Positions 63,250 to 64,000 of a DNA stretch of 64,000 nt are shown here, in pieces. A program made the position numbers and the translations under genes. The stretch's first letter is position 1. Each line of letters starts with the position of its first letter. Under the pieces are notes generated by a model that saw only the letters and a list, made by a program, of their open reading frames with translations, was not told the origin of the DNA and searched no databases. This DNA is from Ceratothoa steindachneri (taxonomy: Eukaryota > Arthropoda > Malacostraca > Isopoda > Cymothoidae): the NCBI GenBank assembly GCA_963969495.1, contig OZ018319.1, positions 202,011,278-202,075,277 on the forward strand, given 5' to 3'.

Positions 63250-63700
63250 GAATAAAATACCAACATTGCCACATCCAGGAAGAGGGTCTGTGCCAGTTAA
63301 CTCTAAATACAGTTATGACTAGAGGTGAAAACTAAATCCAATATATTTCCAGAGGTAACAAAAGTAGGAAAATTCACCCACTGAATAAGCCCTACCAATA
63401 GAAATAAATCCAAGAAGGAGCGACCAAGCAATGTGAAAAAGCCTGTGGAGCAGGCATCATCCAGTCAATATCTGTTAGGTTGAATTCTCCTAGCAGATTG
63501 ACCTCTCTGGAGGAACAAAGTGAGGCGATATAAGAAATAAGACAACTATTCTCATCTGAAGTATAACTTGGAGGCCTGTATACAACTAAAATATAAATAT
63601 TAAATGATTGGTGGAAGACTCCAAGAGTATTAGGAAATTCAGTAAACACATTATTATACCTAATAGAGTTTCTAATATACCTGTACTCTTATATTTCCCT
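63250..63700 (-). pseudogene. CR1-like LINE (third family), endonuclease
   Basis: Minus strand: FTEFPNTLGVFHQSFNIYIL, VVYRPPSYTSDENSCLISYI and VNLLGEFNLTDIDWM (Asp of GDFN changed to Glu), then, in another frame, PTFVTSGNILDLVFTSS. The sequence is cut at 63245 by Gypsy copy B; the linker and RT continue at 45269 downward. It closely resembles the endonuclease at 13065-14407. Confidence 0.8.
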
Positions 63701-63760
63701 GACCACTATCAGTAACTAGTTTCCCACCTGCAAAGACCCAATAAAACTATCTAACTCTTG

Positions 63761-64000
63761 CTACAACACGTCAACCCCAGCCCGGCTTAGATGGAGTCCA
63801 TCCAATGCATACAGTGCCTTATTCCCATAAAACCCATTCCAAACATCTACAAACACTAATCCCGACTCCTCACACAGGCCTTTCACATACTCATTCAGTC
63901 CAATTGCACAAGACAACCATTCCATCCTGACATCTAATCTCAGAAGCACACCTGAAACAACGCCTTTCACTCATCCTTTCAACTAACCTTTTGTACCTCT
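63761..64000 (-). pseudogene. SGNH-hydrolase-like (esterase) part of a LINE ORF1
   Basis: Minus-strand open segment reading GLNEYVKGLCEESGLVFVDV and YALDGLHLSRAGVDVL. The D-G-L-H-L block matches the C-terminal catalytic Asp-x-x-His of SGNH hydrolases. ORF1 proteins of CR1-type LINEs can carry such an esterase domain, and the endonuclease of the same LINE follows directly. The N-terminal part with the catalytic Ser lies beyond the window. Confidence 0.65.

Overview
The window is a stack of transposable elements with no convincing host gene. There are no operons, Shine-Dalgarno sites or bacterial genes. Instead it holds long (TA)n tracts, minisatellites, tRNA-derived SINEs, Penelope-like, RTE, CR1/L2-like and I-like retroelements, Tc1/mariner and hAT-type DNA transposons, and several Ty3/Gypsy LTR retrotransposons. 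This mixture, and a GGTTAGG-containing minisatellite, point to an invertebrate animal, most likely an arthropod and perhaps a decapod crustacean. The species assignment is inference.

Layout. 1-600: Tc1-like transposase remnant (-). 1105-2340: two minisatellites (26-bp and 20-bp units). 2453-6065: decayed RTE LINE (-), split by about 1.1 kb of unidentified DNA. 6440-6791: Penelope-like GIY-YIG remnant. 6957-7453: two copies of a tRNA-derived SINE. 8261-10972: a (TA)n tract interrupted by a palindrome, a mariner-like element and a long inverted repeat. 11072-11472: hAT-type MITE with target duplication. 12085-27130: a CR1-like LINE (+) split by Gypsy copy A (14408-25349); a CR1/L2-like LINE (16422-18430) in turn sits inside the gag of copy A. 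27169-37803: fragments of CR1/L2-like LINEs on both strands, an I-like LINE (28968-32765) inside one of them, and a 572-bp TIR element. 38140-43137: an older, decayed relative of the main Gypsy family (-). 43165-44396: 3' end of a third Gypsy lineage (+). 44430-45269 and 63250-64000: one CR1-like LINE (-) split by Gypsy copy B (45270-63245), which itself contains Gypsy copy C (49426-58410) in opposite orientation.

The main biological interest is the Gypsy family represented by copies A, B and C and by the older relative. Its gag carries a coiled coil and five CCHC knuckles. Gag ends at a GGGAAAC heptamer with a hairpin nine bases downstream, the layout of a -1 ribosomal frameshift site. Pol (1765 residues from its first Met in copy A) reads: retropepsin-like domain 1, RT, RNase H, an OTU-like domain with Ser at the nucleophile position, a second retropepsin-like domain with DTGA, HHCC/DD35E integrase with a GPY motif, and a tail with three FSGF repeats exactly 22 residues apart. 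The OTU-like domain and second protease also occur in the diverged relative, so they belong to the lineage rather than to one copy. LTRs are about 850-880 bp, target duplications 4 bp, and the primer site resembles those for tRNA-Lys. Copy A has an unbroken pol but a broken gag; copy C has an unbroken gag but two small indels in pol; copy B has stops and indels in both.
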